Shown here: positions 7,317-17,100 of the stretch, one piece after another | Numbering within the stretch: the stretch's first letter is position 1 | Layout of the letters: each line of letters begins with the position of its first letter | Source: Prevotella sp. | GTDB taxonomy: Bacteria; Bacteroidota; Bacteroidia; Bacteroidales; Bacteroidaceae | Assembly: GCA_017623155.1 (NCBI GenBank) | Contig: JAGAPR010000100.1 | Span: 1 to 64,000 of the forward strand | Reading direction: 5' to 3' | Length of the DNA stretch: 64,000 nt | Made by a program: the position numbers and the translations under genes | Notes under the pieces: generated by a model | What the model was told of the DNA's origin: nothing | The model's database searches: none | What the model saw: only the letters and a program-made list of their open reading frames with translations

Positions 7317-9704
7317 TCAGAACTCGAGCAGTATCTTGCCGTTTACCTGTCGCCCGGTAAGATAGTTGGGCACGGCATACTGTTGGTTTGTGACATCTGT
7401 TACCCAGTAGTATGAATTGACATTGTTTATGCCGAAAAGATTTAGGCAGTCAATGCCGAGCCAGATGTTTTTGAACATGCTTTTTTTCTTTTTGTCATCG
7501 TTGTCGAATGCTCTATAACTCATTCCCACGTCGGCGCGTTTGTATGCCGGGGCGCGGAAATGCTGATATTCGAGTCCTTTGTGCGGTGCTCCGAACGGCA
7601 GTCCATCGGCAAAAGCCAGTTTCAGAGTCATCTTCCAGCGTTCTGTTCCGGGGAAATAATCGGTGAAATGCAGGTTTATGCCATATCTTTGATCTGTCGG
7701 CATGGGTATCCATTGTCCGTTCATTTTCAGTTTGGTGCTCATTAGTGAGAACGTAATCCACGAGTCTGTGCCGGGAACGAACTCTCCATAAAGTTTCAGG
7801 TCGATGCCGGCCGAGTATCCGTTGTACAGATTTCCGTTGTAATATGTCACCTTGACATTGTTCACATTATACGGGATAATGTTTCCGAGTGCCTTATAGT
7901 AAGCCTCGGCGGTGAACTTGTATGGCCGTTCTTTCATCTTAAACTTGTAGTCGAAAGCTGCTACAAAGTGTATGGAACGTTGGCTTTTGATGTTCTCGTT
8001 CAGGCGTGCGCTTGTCACTCCGTTTGTAGTTATTGTGTCGCGCAGTTCTTTATAGAACGGTGTCTGGTAGTATATTCCCGTTGCGAGACGGAATGTTATG
8101 TCTTGATTGAATGCCGGTATGATGCCGATTGACAGCCTTGGCGACACCACAGTCTCTTTGTTGAACGACCAATGGCTGAACCGTACGCCGAAGTTTAGCG
8201 TATAAAGTGTTTGCCGCTCGGTGCCGCTTGCGAACCTGTATGTGTCTTGTATATACCCTTCGAGCCTGTTGCTTTTAAGCGTGTTTTGCGACTTCATGAA
8301 GTATATCATGTCGAGTCTGTCGGGAGAGTGGGGGATTGAGTAGCCGCTCGAATCCCTCATCTCGTATTCGCGAGAGTTCTCTTTCACTTTTTCAAACTTG
8401 TACGTCAGTGCCGCTTCAAGGTCGTGTCGCTTCATTTTGTGCTTCATCATGAGTTTGAAGTTTTGCACATCGGCGGTCAGGTAGTTGCGTGCGTGCTCCA
8501 TGTATGTGCCCACACCGAGGTTGGTGCTCGTCTGAGTGTCGTCGAGCCAGTATTGTCCCTGCGTGTCGTATGTCTCCTGTTCTTTGGTGTGAAAAGCCGA
8601 TGCGAGTAATGACAGTGTCGTGTTCGGACCGAAATGGCGCGAGATGCCGAGTGTACCGAACAGTGTCCGGAATATGTCTTTCTCGCGTCCGTCAAAGTAA
8701 ACGCGGAACGATTTGACGTCTTCCAGTGTTCCGAAAGATGTCTCGCGGTCTGTGGGCGTGAAGTTGTAATGGTTTTCCGATATGTTGCCAATCAGGTCGA
8801 TTGTCCATCGCTGATTGGGTTTATAACTGATATATGTCTGATAATCGAGGAAGTTCGGGTCGTATTCGCCTTTCGTGTCGAGCGAGCCGAGCAGATATCT
8901 GTTTGTCTTGTATCTGAGGCTGTGGCTCATGGAAAACTTCTTGTTGCCGAAACCGATGTAAGCTCCCGCGCCGAGCAGCGACGCCGATACGCTCGCTTCA
9001 AAGGCTTTCGGGCGTTTGTATGTTATGTCGAGAGCTGAAGACATCTTGTCTCCATACTTCGCTTCAAATCCTCCTGAGGAGAAAGCAATCGACTCCACCA
9101 TGTCGGGATTGATCACGCTGAGTCCCTCTTGCTGGCCGCTGCGTATCAGTAACGGGCGGTATATCTCCACATTATTTATATAAACGGAGTTTTCGTCAAA
9201 ACTTCCGCCCCTCACATTATATTGCGACGACAGTTCGTTGTGTGTCGACACTCCGGCCTGTTGCTGTATCAGTTCTTCCACGGCGTTGCCTGTTGCCGTC
9301 GGCACGCCTTTTATGTCTTTGATGTCCAGTCTCTCCGTCCCGGTGGTCTGTCTGCGTTTTTCGCTGATTACCACCTCGCCAAGTGCGGCCATCGATGGTA
9401 ATGTCACTTCGATGCTGAGCTTTCCTTTCGGTCTGCGAAACACTCTTTTGCGGGCGTTGTAGCCGATCATGGAGAACTTTACAACCACGCTGTCGGCAGA
9501 ATTTAGCGTGATGCTGAATTCTCCTTTCAAGTTTGTAGCCGTGACTTTTCCTTGTTCGAGGCATGATACCGTCGCCAATTCTATCGGGTTGTGTTCTTCG
9601 TCCAGCACTTTGCCGGTGAGCGTAAAACCGTCTGCAAAAGCTCTTACGCTTGCCGACATGAAGACGAGCAGCACTATGATATGTCTCAGATAAATCTTTT
9701 CCAT
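7317..9704 (-). CDS. TonB-dependent receptor with carboxypeptidase-regulatory-like domain
   Basis: An outer-membrane import channel of about 795 residues. From ATG 9704 there is a signal peptide (MEKIYLRHIIVLLVF to about residue 25), then a CarboxypepD_reg-like domain (FTLTGKVLDEEHNPIELATVSC), the plug domain (AVEELIQQQAGVSTHNELSSQYNVRGGSFDENSVYINNVEIYRPLL) and a long beta-barrel ending in the aromatic KILLEF typical of barrel C-termini. There is no SusD partner nearby, so it is not a classical polysaccharide-utilisation SusC; the substrate is unknown. A TTG 69 bases upstream keeps the frame open, but the signal peptide sets the start at 9704. It starts 46 bases after the FemAB-like gene and may share its transcript. 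Confidence 0.9.
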   Translation of the reverse strand: MEKIYLRHIIVLLVFMSASVRAFADGFTLTGKVLDEEHNPIELATVSCLEQGKVTATNLKGEFSITLNSADSVVVKFSMIGYNARKRVFRRPKGKLSIEVTLPSMAALGEVVISEKRRQTTGTERLDIKDIKGVPTATGNAVEELIQQQAGVSTHNELSSQYNVRGGSFDENSVYINNVEIYRPLLIRSGQQEGLSVINPDMVESIAFSSGGFEAKYGDKMSSALDITYKRPKAFEASVSASLLGAGAYIGFGNKKFSMSHSLRYKTNRYLLGSLDTKGEYDPNFLDYQTYISYKPNQRWTIDLIGNISENHYNFTPTDRETSFGTLEDVKSFRVYFDGREKDIFRTLFGTLGISRHFGPNTTLSLLASAFHTKEQETYDTQGQYWLDDTQTSTNLGVGTYMEHARNYLTADVQNFKLMMKHKMKRHDLEAALTYKFEKVKENSREYEMRDSSGYSIPHSPDRLDMIYFMKSQNTLKSNRLEGYIQDTYRFASGTERQTLYTLNFGVRFSHWSFNKETVVSPRLSIGIIPAFNQDITFRLATGIYYQTPFYKELRDTITTNGVTSARLNENIKSQRSIHFVAAFDYKFKMKERPYKFTAEAYYKALGNIIPYNVNNVKVTYYNGNLYNGYSAGIDLKLYGEFVPGTDSWITFSLMSTKLKMNGQWIPMPTDQRYGINLHFTDYFPGTERWKMTLKLAFADGLPFGAPHKGLEYQHFRAPAYKRADVGMSYRAFDNDDKKKKSMFKNIWLGIDCLNLFGINNVNSYYWVTDVTNQQYAVPNYLTGRQVNGKILLEF

Positions 9705-9750
9705 CAAGTTTAATAACGCAGATTTTTGCGTATTATTGCATTTTCGGGTG

Positions 9751-10740
9751 TTAGCGATACATCCATCGGGCAATGCCGTTCAACCATTTTATCGATATGC
9801 GGAACCATCTGAATGTGCTGGCCGGCTTTCCGCCAAATCTCAGTATGAACTCCCTGAACGGGTTTTTGCTGAATGGAAGTCCCACGTCCATGAAAAAAAT
9901 GTGCCGGTATCCGTTGTCGTAAGCGTACTTGATGGCGTGCCATATTGTCATGGTGTCGGGGTGAAGACGGATAAAACTCTTTCTTTTAAACGCCGCATAC
10001 CACAGATAAGCGTCTTTACCGGAATATACACAGGCGCAGCATCCTATTGTCGTTTCATTGTATTTGGTGATAAACAGTTTTCCCGAGCCGTTGTCTCTCA
10101 GCCCTTTGAAGAACACTTTGTCGGGAATGTAACGCTTCGGTTTCAGGATATTGTGACTGTGCATTAATTCCATGAAATCCGCAAGTTCGTCGTCGTTGGC
10201 CACTACCGTTGTCTTCACGCCTTTTCGATGGCTCTCTTCGATGTGGCGCAGGGTCTTTCTGCCGAGTCGTTCTTCGGGAGCTTTGCTGTGCAGAGAGTTG
10301 TGTATGCTCATCCAGTGTACAGGGAAATAGCCTGCGGCCCGAAATTGTTTATATCCGAACATCTTTGTGCTTATATGGCTGAATTCGAAATACAGCACTT
10401 TCCCTTGCAGTTCCTTTGTCAGTCTGTTGAGCACTAATCCGAATAATTCGTTTGGGGGATAATCGTCTCTTTCCGCTTCGTCGCAGTGGTAATCTCCTTC
10501 GCCGTTTATGCGGCAATGTTGGTATATGTATGGCGGTAGCACGGAGAAACGATAACGCACAACGGCGAGCATGTTATACAGCACATTGCCGTCGGCATCT
10601 GTCGCAACGGCCATATATGGAGCATGCCGTGGCGTCTGTTCATAAAGCGTGAACAGTGATTTGCCATGAAAAAAACTTTTATATTCCATTGACGGCAAAT
10701 CCTCGCTGCGACGGTATATGGTGACCGTGACATCTCTCAT
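9751..10740 (-). CDS. FemAB/GNAT-like acyltransferase
   Basis: 329 residues resembling the Bacteroidetes FemAB/BioF2-like GNAT proteins. Visible family features are FFHGKSLFTLYEQTP, then YFEFSHIS.KMFGYKQFRAAGYFPVHWMSIHNSLH, a basic stretch and a final VGLPFSKNPFREFILRFGGKP. There is no signal peptide or membrane segment. Relatives attach aminoacyl groups to peptidoglycan precursors or acylate small molecules; the substrate here cannot be told. The -7 box TATTTTTG (10745-10752) ends only four bases before the start codon, so the mRNA would have almost no leader. Confidence 0.75.
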   Translation of the reverse strand: MRDVTVTIYRRSEDLPSMEYKSFFHGKSLFTLYEQTPRHAPYMAVATDADGNVLYNMLAVVRYRFSVLPPYIYQHCRINGEGDYHCDEAERDDYPPNELFGLVLNRLTKELQGKVLYFEFSHISTKMFGYKQFRAAGYFPVHWMSIHNSLHSKAPEERLGRKTLRHIEESHRKGVKTTVVANDDELADFMELMHSHNILKPKRYIPDKVFFKGLRDNGSGKLFITKYNETTIGCCACVYSGKDAYLWYAAFKRKSFIRLHPDTMTIWHAIKYAYDNGYRHIFFMDVGLPFSKNPFREFILRFGGKPASTFRWFRISIKWLNGIARWMYR

Positions 10741-10744
10741 GTTG

Positions 10745-10752
10745 CAAAAATA
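10745..10752 (-). promoter_or_regulatory. -7 box almost touching the start codon
   Basis: CAAAAATA on plus reads TATTTTTG on minus, four bases before ATG at 10740. If used, transcription would begin at or next to the start codon. Confidence 0.6.
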
Positions 10753-10910
10753 CGAAATATTTTAGTAAAAAGCATTGTTATATCTGCATTATTCATTGAA
10801 ATTCGTCAAGAGGGGGCTAACCAGCATTTATATTTTTTAGTTCCATATAATGAACTAAAATCAGGTGATATGTTAATTTAACATTTCGTGAAAATTCATT
10901 TTTCTGAAAA

Positions 10911-11270
10911 AATATTTTCGAGGCCGCAAATTTGCGAGTTTTGAGGCGTTTTACGTAAATACTTGTGTGTAAGACGGTTATGTGGATTTGAGCCGTTTTT
11001 CGTTACCTCGAAAACCGTCTTGTTTTCCAATTAGGCCGTAATTGCATTCCAATTACGGCCTAATTGGACGCTCGTTAGGCCGTAAATGCAATGCAATTAC
11101 GGCCTTATTGCAAGGCAAAAATGTACAAAAAGGAGAAAATGTCGACATGTAATTGTTTATGAATATTAAATAAGCGTCTTTTAGGTTAAATATTTTAAGT
11201 TAATAAAACCTACTTCATGAAAATGTTTTGTCATAACTATTTACTTTTCGTTAACATTTTTAAGTTAAAA
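10911..11270 (+). repeat. Dispersed intergenic repeat, copy 1
   Basis: About 350 bases that recur at 42315-42676 (same orientation) and 52320-52686 (inverted). Shared parts in order: a GCGAGTTTTGAGGC-like left end; GTCTTGTTTTCCAA; a palindrome at 11027-11067 (18-bp arms CCAATTAGGCCGTAATTG and CAATTACGGCCTAATTGG); a second, imperfect palindrome at 11075-11107; GCAAGGCAAAAATGTACAAAAA; AATATTAAATAA; TTAAATATTTTAAGTTAA; AAAACCTACTTC; and a TTTACTTTTCGTTAAC right end. No reading frame is shared. The copy lies between the divergent FemAB-like and nitroreductase genes. Confidence 0.88.
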
Positions 11271-11295
11271 TGAAAATGGGGTATATGGAGTATAC

Positions 11296-11359
11296 TTTGT
11301 GGAGTTAAAGGATTTAAGGGGGAGTTATCGCTCGCACTTAACTCCTTTAATTCCACAAA
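11296..11359. repeat. 23-bp-arm inverted repeat
   Basis: The left arm 11296-11318 and the right arm 11337-11359 pair over 23 bases with two mismatches around an 18-base loop. The arms contain GGAGTTAAAGGA and its complement. A further TTAACTCCTTGAC at about 11374 repeats part of the arm. A related GGAGTTAAG hairpin lies at 27344-27419. There is no clear U-tract, so it is probably a dispersed hairpin element. Confidence 0.7.
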
Positions 11360-11497
11360 TAAGCATTTGGCTTAACTCCTTGACTTCTTGTGCTGTAAAA
11401 AAAACAGCGTGATGTATCCGTAAGAGAAAAAACTATTGTCTTTCCTCTAAAAAGAATTTTCTTTATCCTGTCGGTGCATAATCTCTTGGTTTTTATG

Positions 11498-11593
11498 TAT
11501 CTTTGCATAAGATAAGCTACGCCTCGGCGCGTGTTGATGGGCTTGTGAATAATATGAAATACATTTCATTGCGCTCGGCTTGCATTATTTTTG
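11498..11593 (+). promoter_or_regulatory. Two -7 boxes before the nitroreductase operon
   Basis: TATCTTTG at 11498-11505 and TATTTTTG at 11586-11593 both match TAnnTTTG. The second lies 29 bases before the chosen start at 11623, and the first about 117. No convincing -33 box was fixed for either. Confidence 0.55.
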
Positions 11594-11622
11594 CATATAA
11601 ATATATAAATCGGATTGATTGC

Positions 11623-12150
11623 ATGACAGAATTTAAAGAACTTGTGAGGCTGCGTCGCAGTCACAGAAAATTTGGCGAAGCGGAGATTGACGCGGATGAT
11701 GTGAAGATGATTGTTCGTGCCGCACTTATGTCGCCGACCTCAAAAGGACAGCGTAATTGGCATTTCATAGTGGTGGACGACAAAGCGGATATAGAGAAAT
11801 TGGCCGATGCCAAGGATATGGGTTCGCAATTTCTGAAAGAGGCCCCGCTCGCCATTGTGGTGCTTGGCGACCCCGTTCAGAACGACTGTTGGGTGGAGGA
11901 CGGCTCCATCGCAGCCATATCCATGCAATATCAGGCAGAGGAACTCGGACTGGGTAGCTGTTGGATACAGATGCGCGGCCGCGGATTGAGCGACGGCACA
12001 GATGCCGATACGATAATCCGGGGCATACTCGATATTCCTGACAATTACAGTGTGTTGTGCGTCTTGGCCGTGGGCAGAAAGGCCGATGAGCGTAAACCTC
12101 AGAATGAGGATAAGTTGAAGTGGGAGAATGTTCACATAAACAAATTCTGA
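11623..12150 (+). CDS. Nitroreductase family protein
   Basis: 175 residues, the size of a small FMN-dependent nitroreductase. The N-terminal TEFKELVRLRRSHRKFGEAEID carries the Arg-Arg-Ser flavin phosphate-binding pattern; MSPTSKGQRNWHFIVVDD and GLGSCWIQMRGR are family motifs. It likely reduces a quinone, nitro compound or similar with NAD(P)H; the natural substrate is unknown. The frame is open upstream to 11503, but that segment overlaps two promoter boxes and lacks family similarity, so ATG 11623 is taken. One base separates its stop from the next gene. Confidence 0.9.
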   Translation: MTEFKELVRLRRSHRKFGEAEIDADDVKMIVRAALMSPTSKGQRNWHFIVVDDKADIEKLADAKDMGSQFLKEAPLAIVVLGDPVQNDCWVEDGSIAAISMQYQAEELGLGSCWIQMRGRGLSDGTDADTIIRGILDIPDNYSVLCVLAVGRKADERKPQNEDKLKWENVHINKF

Positions 12151-12151
12151 A

Positions 12152-12937
12152 ATGAAGGTCGTTTTCATCGGTGCCGGCCGTTTGGCTTGTAACCTCGCGC
12201 CGGCATTGGATTCTGTCGGGCATGAGATAGTGCAAGTGTTCAGCCGCACAAATGAGTCGGCAGCGGCTTTGGCCGGTAAAGTGGGAGCTGTGGCGGTAAC
12301 CGATGTCGCGGATATCAGTAATGATGCCGACATATATATAATGAGTGTGAGCGACTCTGTATTGCCCGATTTGGCGTCTCGTGTGTGTCGTGGACGCGAG
12401 AAAAAACTTTTTGTTCATACTGCCGGCAGCATGTCTGTCGATGTGTTCAAAGGCTTGGCATGGCATTATGGCGTGCTTTATCCCATGCAAACATTCTCTA
12501 AGGATAAAACGGTGGATTTCAGTGTAATACCGTTTTTTATTGAAGCATCGGACAAAATAACCGAAAACACTCTTGTCGGCTTAGCCGAAACTGTTGGCGG
12601 CAGGGTGTCGCTGTTGTCGTCGGCTTCACGCCGCAGGCTTCATCTCGCCGCTGTTTTCGCATGCAACTTTGTAAATCATTGTTATGCGTTGTCGGCGGAC
12701 ATTCTTGCAGATGAGGGCATTCCATTTGATGTGATGCTGCCGTTGATAGACGAAACGGCGCGTAAGGTGCACGATATGTCGCCCGTTTCGGCACAGACCG
12801 GACCGGCCGTACGTTATGATGTGAATGTAATCGACCGGCAGAGCGGGATGCTGTCAAATCATCCTGTGGTGAGAGGAATATACGAACTGATGAGTCAGAG
12901 TATTCATGAAAAAGCGTTGGAAGATGATAAATTATGA
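12152..12937 (+). CDS. DUF2520 Rossmann-fold oxidoreductase-like protein
   Basis: 261 residues. It starts with a dinucleotide-binding fold, [17 protein letters not shown] (GxGxxA type), like F420-dependent NADP reductases and ProC, followed by [11 protein letters not shown] and YPMQTFSK, and a helical C-terminal half [17 protein letters not shown] typical of DUF2520. It is conserved in Bacteroidetes beside kdsC-like and maf genes. Substrate unknown. The gene overlaps the following phosphatase gene by 14 bases. Confidence 0.85.
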   Translation: MKVVFIGAGRLACNLAPALDSVGHEIVQVFSRTNESAAALAGKVGAVAVTDVADISNDADIYIMSVSDSVLPDLASRVCRGREKKLFVHTAGSMSVDVFKGLAWHYGVLYPMQTFSKDKTVDFSVIPFFIEASDKITENTLVGLAETVGGRVSLLSSASRRRLHLAAVFACNFVNHCYALSADILADEGIPFDVMLPLIDETARKVHDMSPVSAQTGPAVRYDVNVIDRQSGMLSNHPVVRGIYELMSQSIHEKALEDDKL

Positions 12938-13442
12938 TTTAAATAAAATCCGTGCCATAATATTCGATGTAGACGGAGTTCTCAGTGCGCAGACGATAAC
13001 GTTGCATCCGAACGGAGAACCGATGCGCACGGTAAACATTAAAGACGGGTATGCGATACAGCTGGCTCAAAAGTCGGGACTGCGTATCGTCATTCTCACG
13101 GGTGGAAAAACCGACAGCATACGTAAACGTTACGAGGGACTCGGTGTGAAAGACATATACATGGGGTGCTCGGTAAAGCTGAAAGTGTATGATGAGTTTT
13201 TGGCGAAATACGGCCTTGCCGACGATGAAATTATGTATATGGGCGACGACATTCCCGACTATGAGATAATGAAGCGGGTGGGGTGTCCGGTGTGTCCGGC
13301 CGACGCATGCTCGGACATAAAGGAAATTTCAATCTATGTGAGTGACAAATCGGGCGGAAACGGTTGCGGCCGTGATGTCATAGAGCAGGTTTTGCGCGCG
13401 AAAGGGCTGTGGCTTAGCGGCGCGGAAGCATTCGGATGGTGA
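12924..13442 (+). CDS. kdsC: KdsC-like HAD phosphatase (3-deoxy-manno-octulosonate 8-phosphatase)
   Basis: 172 residues, the usual length for the C0-type HAD enzymes that act as tetramers without a cap domain. Motif I is FDVDGVLS with both nucleophile Asp residues, motif II is VILTGG, and motif III/IV is [13 protein letters not shown]. It removes phosphate from KDO 8-phosphate in LPS synthesis, or does a related step. ATG 12924 gives the family N-terminus [17 protein letters not shown] and has GGAAG before it; ATG 12906 is possible and would add six residues. Translation is probably coupled to the overlapping upstream gene. Confidence 0.87.
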   Translation: MINYDLNKIRAIIFDVDGVLSAQTITLHPNGEPMRTVNIKDGYAIQLAQKSGLRIVILTGGKTDSIRKRYEGLGVKDIYMGCSVKLKVYDEFLAKYGLADDEIMYMGDDIPDYEIMKRVGCPVCPADACSDIKEISIYVSDKSGGNGCGRDVIEQVLRAKGLWLSGAEAFGW

Positions 13443-13443
13443 T

Positions 13444-14028
13444 ATGTTGAATAATTTAAAGAAATACAGTATTGTGCTGGCGAGCAATTCGCCGCGCAGG
13501 CGCGAGCTGCTTGCCGGGCTCGGGATAGATTTTAAAGTGCGGGTGTTGCCGGATATAGACGAGAGCTATCCGCAAGGAAAAATAGCCATGACGGATATTC
13601 CCCGCTACATATCGGAGAAGAAAGCGGAGGCCAATCGCGGCAGCATGGGGCGCGATGAACTTATCATTACGGCCGACACGGTGGTGATAGTAGACGATAA
13701 TGTTCTCGGAAAGCCTGCCGATGCGGAAGAAGCAAAACGCATGTTGCGGGCAATAAGCGGCAGAACCCATCAGGTGGTGACGGGTGTATGCATCTTCACT
13801 GAGAGCAAAAGAAAGTCATTTTCTGTAACTACCGATGTAACGTTTAAAGTGTTGACAGACGAGGAGATAGACTATTACATATCAGAATATCGCCCGTTTG
13901 ACAAAGCCGGGGCATACGGTATTCAGGAATGGATAGGCTATGTAGGCGTCACAGGACTTGAAGGCAGTTATTTCAACGTGATGGGATTGCCTGTGCAACG
14001 CATATACAGTGAGTTGCTCACTTTCTGA
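13444..14028 (+). CDS. maf: Maf-like nucleoside triphosphate pyrophosphatase
   Basis: 194 residues. ASNSPRRRELLAGLGIDFKV at the N-terminus is the Maf signature for nucleotide phosphate binding; TADTVVIVDDNVLGKPAD holds the catalytic Asp, and YDKAGAYGIQ is recognisable as FDKAGAYGIQEWIG. The family hydrolyses dTTP, UTP and modified nucleotides to monophosphates. It starts one base after the phosphatase stop, as the last gene of the four-gene operon. Confidence 0.95.
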   Translation: MLNNLKKYSIVLASNSPRRRELLAGLGIDFKVRVLPDIDESYPQGKIAMTDIPRYISEKKAEANRGSMGRDELIITADTVVIVDDNVLGKPADAEEAKRMLRAISGRTHQVVTGVCIFTESKRKSFSVTTDVTFKVLTDEEIDYYISEYRPFDKAGAYGIQEWIGYVGVTGLEGSYFNVMGLPVQRIYSELLTF

Positions 14029-14100
14029 TATTAGGGGACAACAATAATATTAAGAGACGCTTAACCGCAGGGGCGGATATAATAAACGTCGGATAAGGGG

Positions 14101-14151
14101 AAAATCCCAATATACGGGTGATGCCGTTGCATCGTCGTATATTGGGATTTT
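14101..14151. terminator. Convergent terminator of maf and the GH95 gene
   Basis: A perfect 16-bp inverted repeat, AAAATCCCAATATACG (14101-14116) with CGTATATTGGGATTTT (14136-14151), followed by more T on plus. It stands between two converging genes and can serve both. Confidence 0.88.
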
Positions 14152-14178
14152 TTTGATGAGTAGGTACAGAAGAACCGC

Positions 14179-17100
14179 TTACCGGTTGTTATACTTCATG
14201 CCATTCTTGACAATGATTCCGCGGTATGACTCCGTTGCGGGCTGGCCGTTGAGTTTGAACAGCCTGTTGTTGTCATTGGAGGAAGGCGAGGCGGCATTGG
14301 TGTTTACGATGCCATCAATTCCGGAGGTGTTGATCAGTTCAATCTCCTGACCGGCCGTTGTGGGGATGTCATAGAGATAAGAGGTCGGAAGCGTGGTTGA
14401 AGGTATCTTCGACTTGTCGGCGACTATCGGGTCGGGCATGACGTATGGTTGCGTCAGCGCGTTGGTGTTGTCGCCCGAGGCGGTGGCAAGCGGCGTGCCG
14501 TCAGCCATTTTCAGCTGCGTATGGCTGCGCAGACGGAGGTTGCCGCCGATGGTTGACTTGATTTTCACGGACTCTACGTTGCCGTCTTTCCACTTCAGCT
14601 CGGTGACGACAAAGCCGCCGCGTGAGCGCAGACCGCAGACCTCACCGTTCTTCCACGACGAAGGCAGGGCGGGCAGCAGGTGGACGAATCCGGCGTGAGA
14701 TTGCAGCAGCATCTCGGCGACACCGGCGCAGCAGCCGAAGTTTCCGTCAATCTGGAAGGGTGCGTGAGCGTCAAACATGTTGGCGTAAGTACCACCGTCG
14801 GCGTCGTTCATCGTGGCGTTGGGGTCCATCAGGCGCAGCTGGTTCTTGATGATGGTCAGTGCGTGGTCTCCGTCAAGCATGCGTGCCCATTGGCATACCT
14901 TCCATCCCATCGACCATCCGCGTGCAGCATCGCCGCGGCCGACAAGCGACTTGTGGACTCCCTGATAGACCGTAGGATTGACGTAGGGCGAAACCTGATT
15001 ACCGGGGTATGCTCCCCAAAGGTGGGAGAGATGGCGGTGTGAGGTGTTCTCGCGGTCCCAGTCCTCCTGCCATTCCTGTATCTGACCGTATTTGCCTATC
15101 TTATAAGGAGTCAACTTGGCCTTAAGCTCATCGAGCTGAGTTGCGAAATCTTCGTCAACGCCGAGCTCGCGTGCGGCTTCGGCCGTGTTTTTCAGTACGT
15201 CGTAGACCATCTGGTTGTCCATAGCTACGCCGCCGAACATCGCCACATTCACCTTCGAACCGTCATCTTTATTATAGGAATAGAGTCCGGGGTGGTTTTC
15301 GGGAGAGTTTGACGGACACACGACCATATATCCCGTGTTGGGGTCTTTGACCAAAAAGTCCTGGAAGAACTGGGCGCATCCCTTCATGACCGGATATATT
15401 TCCGCAAGGTAAGTCTTGTCGCCAGAGAACAGATATTTTTCCCAAAGGTGTGAGCAGAACCATGCGTTGCATGTGGGCCATACGCCGACAGGGCCGTTGT
15501 CGACGGCTCCCGTGGTGCGCCAGATGTCCGTGTTGTGATGAAGCACCCATCCGCGTGCGCCGTACATTTCCTTTGCGGCGTCAGCACCGGTGACGGAAAC
15601 GTCCTTTACCATCTGTATGAACGGGTCGTGACACTCGGACAGATTGGCCACCTCAGCCGGCCAGTAGTTCATCTCGACGTTGATGTTTGACGTATATTTT
15701 GAGTCCCATGCCGGATATTGGCGTGCGTTAGGGTTCCATATACCTTGCAGGTTGGCCGGTTGCGTGCCCGGTTGGGATGAGGATATGAGCAGATAACGTC
15801 CGAACTGGAAATAGTTTGCCACGAGTCCCGGGTCGGCTACTGTCGTCTTGAACTCCTTTATGCGCGTCTCCGTGTCCTTCTTCTCCTGCTCGTCATTGGT
15901 GCCGAGGTCGATGCTGACGCGGTCAAACTGCTCCTTGTATTTTGTAACATGACCGTTGAGCGTCGTCTCATAGTCCTTGTTCTTGGCGAGATATCCGTTC
16001 ATGTAGGCCAGAGCCTTGGCTTCCGCGTCAGCGCTGATGTCGTTGTAGTTGACAAAATTGGTGGCCGACGAAATGACGATGGTGGCCGATGTGGCGTCCT
16101 TGACCTCTATGGCCGGTGCCTTCGGATTGCCGGCCACGAGACCGCTCTGCATGATGTTCTGTGTCCCGGAGTTTGTCTGTGTGCCTCCGTCGTTTATCAC
16201 TTTGATGAAAGTATAGCAGTTGAGCTTGTTGTCGACGTTTTCCGACTGGGCTTTTGACGGGATGAGAGACGCCTCGATCATACCGTCGGCGTTAATCCTG
16301 TTGATGTCCAGTTTCTCCATATTGGTTTTTACCGGTGCGGCATAGCTCACGTTGAAGTTTAGTTTGCCGGGTTCGGAAGCCTCAATGCGCATGATTGTGA
16401 CATTGTCTTCCAGCGATGTGAATACGGTTCGGGTATATGTGACACCGTTGACGATATATGACGTCGTGGCGGTGGCGTTTGATATGTCGAGCGAACGTAC
16501 GTATGCCTGTGCGTCAATGGCGTTATCCGTCTGTCCAGCCTCCTCGTCGTCGTAGCGCTGTCCGGGGAATGAGACGAGGACACACCCTGCCGCCTGATAT
16601 TGCGCACCGTGTGAAGTGGTCGACATCCAGTTAGGTATGGCCAACTTCTGGGCTTCCACATAGTTTCTGTTGAAGATATATTGCTGAACCTGCGACAGCA
16701 CCGATTTGGCGTTGGCGTTGTGGTTGCGGTTGGGCGACTGGCCCCAGAACGTGTCTTCGTTGAGCTGCAGCGTGTCGACGGCCACGCTTCCGCTGACCAT
16801 TGCTCCAAGGCGTCCGTTGCCCAGCGGCAGGGCTTCCTCCCAGTATTTGGCCGGGCGATGATACCAAAGACGGTTCTTGCTTTCGAGCACAGGCGGTGGA
16901 ACGGGGCGTGTGTCAGACGTTGTGAATGTCGTGGTGACAGGCGTGTCGTAGACGTTTCCGGCAAGGTCGGCCAGCGAGCCGGCGGGCAGATTGAACGTAT
17001 AGGACGTCGTGAGATCAAGGTCGGCGAAGGCGAATGTCACCTTGTTGACGTTGACGACGGGCGAGAGCTTTTGGCTCTTGCCCGTGGCGTTGTTGGTGAG

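Noticed and set aside
7317..9704. A SusC-type receptor of a polysaccharide utilisation locus
   Set aside because: No SusD-like gene and no carbohydrate enzymes adjoin it.
9705..9773. A longer N-terminus for the TonB-dependent receptor
   Set aside because: It would need a TTG start and would bury the signal peptide; the extension also overlaps the end of the FemAB-like gene.
11503..11622. A longer nitroreductase N-terminus
   Set aside because: The extra 40 codons cover two promoter boxes and lack similarity to the family, which begins at the Met at 11623.
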